From assembly GCA_012962365.1 (NCBI GenBank), contig DTXR01000512.1:1-14196 (forward strand): 14,196 nt of DNA, written 5' to 3'. Each line of letters starts with the position of its first letter. Position 1 is the first letter of the stretch. A program made the position numbers and the translations under genes. The notes under the pieces were generated by a model. The model ran no database searches and was not told where the DNA came from. It saw nothing but the letters and a program-made list of their open reading frames with translations. This document shows positions 12,743 through 14,196 of the stretch, in pieces. This DNA comes from Chromatiaceae bacterium. GTDB lineage: Bacteria > Pseudomonadota > Gammaproteobacteria > Chromatiales > Chromatiaceae.

Positions 12743-14196
12743 ATGGGTACTGAAGAACTGGCGTACGGCGCCATCCTCATGGGGCTGTTCGGCGGCCTTG
12801 CCATTTTCCTGTATGGCATGGAACTGCTGACCAATGCACTGAAAGCCAGTACCGGACGCCATCTGAAAACCCTGCTGGCGCGCATGACCAGGAGCCGCTT
12901 CAAGGGCGTGATTGCCGGCGCCCTGGTCACCGCCATCATCCAGTCGTCTTCGGTTACCACCGTGCTGGTGGTCGGCTTTGTGTCCGCTGGCCTGATGCAT
13001 CTGTCACAAACTATTCCCATCATCATGGGTGCCAGTATCGGCACCACGATCACCGCCCAGATCATCGCATTCAAGATCACACATTTCGCCCTGTTCTTCA
13101 TCGCGCTGGGTTTTGCCATGCAGTTCCTCAGCAAAAACGAAGTGCTGCAGCGCGCCGGCACCATGATCTTCGGCTTCGGTATGATCTTCTTCGGCATGAG
13201 CCTCATGGGCGACGCCACCTCGCCCCTGAAGGACTATCCGCCCTTCATCAGGTTTCTGCAGGAGATGGAACATCCGCTGTTCGGCATCCTTGCCAGTGCC
13301 GGCTTCACCGCATTGGTGCAAAGTTCATCCGCCACGACCGGCGTGATTATCGTCCTGGCCACCCAGGGGCTGATTACACTGGATCAAGGCATCGCCATGG
13401 TTTTTGGCGCCAACATCGGCACCTGCGTTACCGCCCTGCTGGCAGCCATCGGGAAATCCCGGGAGGCACTGCGCGCCGCCATGGTGCATATCACCTTCAA
13501 TACCCTGGGCGTATTCGTCTGGTTCTGGATCATTCCGGAATTTGCCGCACTGATTCGCAGTATCTCTCCCCTTTATGCAGGATTGGAGGGCATAAAACGC
13601 CTGGCCGCGGAAACACCCCGGCAGATCGCCAATGCCCACACGCTGTTCAACGTGGGCAATACCCTGCTGTTCATCGGTTTTACACCCTGGTTTGCAAAAC
13701 TGGTGACCTGGATGATCCCGGTTACCAGGGAAGAAAAAGCCAGCAAGGTGGCGCCCAAATATCTGGACAAAACCTTGCTGGATACGCCAACGCTCGCACT
13801 GGATCGGGTACGCATGGAAATCGGCCGCGTAGCCGAGCGGGTGCTGCCCATGCTGCGCAAGGGCGTGAAGCTGGCCATGGATGGCACAGCGGAAGAGCTC
13901 TCCGAACTGAACCGTATGGACAGCAAAATCGGCATGCTGCATGGTCCCATACTGGATTACCTGCGCAAACTGTCCAAGGGAGATCTCAGCAGCAAGGAAG
14001 TGGAACTAGCGCATCATTACCTTGCCATCGCATCCTATTATGAAAACATCGGCGACGGCTTGAAACTGCATCTCATCCACTTGGGGCGCAAACGCGTCCA
14101 GGAAGGCCTGGTCGTCGGAGAAAAGACCCGGGAGCTCATCGAAGAACTGGTGGATGATCTGATCCATTTGCTGGAGGAAGCCACCCAGGCAGTCAC
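12743..14196 (+). CDS. Na+/phosphate cotransporter family protein, 3' end missing
   Basis: The reading frame is open from the ATG at 12743 to the window edge (484 complete codons), so the stop lies outside. The protein carries the two inverted-repeat signatures of the Na/Pi cotransporter (NptA/PF02690) family, QSSSVTT at 67-73 and QSSSATT at 193-199. Each lies in a block of TM helices, followed by GASIGTTITA and GANIGTCVTA. From about residue 350 a soluble, helical PhoU-like domain begins (LDRVRMEIGRVAERVLPMLRKG...). Bacterial members import phosphate or drive efflux control of Pi with Na+; YjbB-type proteins have the same layout. Family members are usually about 530-600 residues. An in-frame TGA at 12719-12721 limits the start to after that point; a TTG at 12740 is the only close alternative, and no strong ribosome binding site is seen. 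Confidence 0.9.
   Translation, partial: MGTEELAYGAILMGLFGGLAIFLYGMELLTNALKASTGRHLKTLLARMTRSRFKGVIAGALVTAIIQSSSVTTVLVVGFVSAGLMHLSQTIPIIMGASIGTTITAQIIAFKITHFALFFIALGFAMQFLSKNEVLQRAGTMIFGFGMIFFGMSLMGDATSPLKDYPPFIRFLQEMEHPLFGILASAGFTALVQSSSATTGVIIVLATQGLITLDQGIAMVFGANIGTCVTALLAAIGKSREALRAAMVHITFNTLGVFVWFWIIPEFAALIRSISPLYAGLEGIKRLAAETPRQIANAHTLFNVGNTLLFIGFTPWFAKLVTWMIPVTREEKASKVAPKYLDKTLLDTPTLALDRVRMEIGRVAERVLPMLRKGVKLAMDGTAEELSELNRMDSKIGMLHGPILDYLRKLSKGDLSSKEVELAHHYLAIASYYENIGDGLKLHLIHLGRKRVQEGLVVGEKTRELIEELVDDLIHLLEEATQAV

Noticed and set aside
1..14196. Insertion sequences, tRNA genes or a CRISPR array
   Set aside because: No transposase or integrase motifs, no tRNA-like cloverleaf and no regularly spaced direct repeats were seen on either strand.

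Overview
The window reads as chromosomal DNA of a Gram-negative bacterium, most likely a gammaproteobacterium. It is moderately GC-rich (by eye), tightly packed, has short AT-rich promoter gaps, and encodes exported proteins with Sec signal peptides, one lipobox protein and a c-type heme protein. Families such as DUF3108 and the Tll0287-like heme proteins fit this. A sulfur-oxidising relative is possible, but that is a guess and no rRNA or marker gene is present to settle it. No tRNA, rRNA, CRISPR array, transposase or integrase was seen.

Region 1 (about 190-5429, + strand) is the main system: a six-gene, translationally coupled operon for arsenosugar-type organoarsenic synthesis. The order is a membrane fatty acid hydroxylase/sterol desaturase-like di-iron protein, a TVP38/DedA membrane protein fused to a rhodanese domain, an ArsM-type arsenite S-adenosylmethionine methyltransferase, the radical SAM protein ArsS, and two glycosyltransferase-like proteins of the TIGR04283 and TIGR04282 types. 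Gene junctions overlap (11 bp, 4 bp, 4 bp) or are separated by 3 or 8 bp. Upstream lies a TTGACA-18-TAGTAT promoter whose -10 element is overlapped by a perfect 8-bp-arm palindrome (219-240), placed like an ArsR/SmtB-type operator. ArsM methylates As(III), ArsS is thought to attach the deoxyadenosyl-derived moiety, and the two glycosyltransferase-like proteins would finish the sugar. The two membrane proteins at the front suggest a lipid or export step, possibly arsenolipid formation, which is inference.

Region 2 (5416-8204) holds single genes: a possible reverse-strand gene remnant, an exported alpha/beta hydrolase with its own promoter, an exported Tll0287-like single-heme protein (DUF3365), and a proline-rich protein with a small N-terminal domain and C-terminal repeats.

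Region 3 (8190-11731, - strand) is a four-gene operon: a small two-TM protein, a six-TM voltage-gated-type K+ channel with a C-terminal RCK module, a separate soluble RCK/TrkA-like protein and an exported DUF3108 protein.

Region 4 (11789-14196, + strand) is divergent from region 3. It holds an ankyrin-repeat lipoprotein, a conserved-looking 94-residue protein and a Na+/phosphate cotransporter family protein cut by the window edge.
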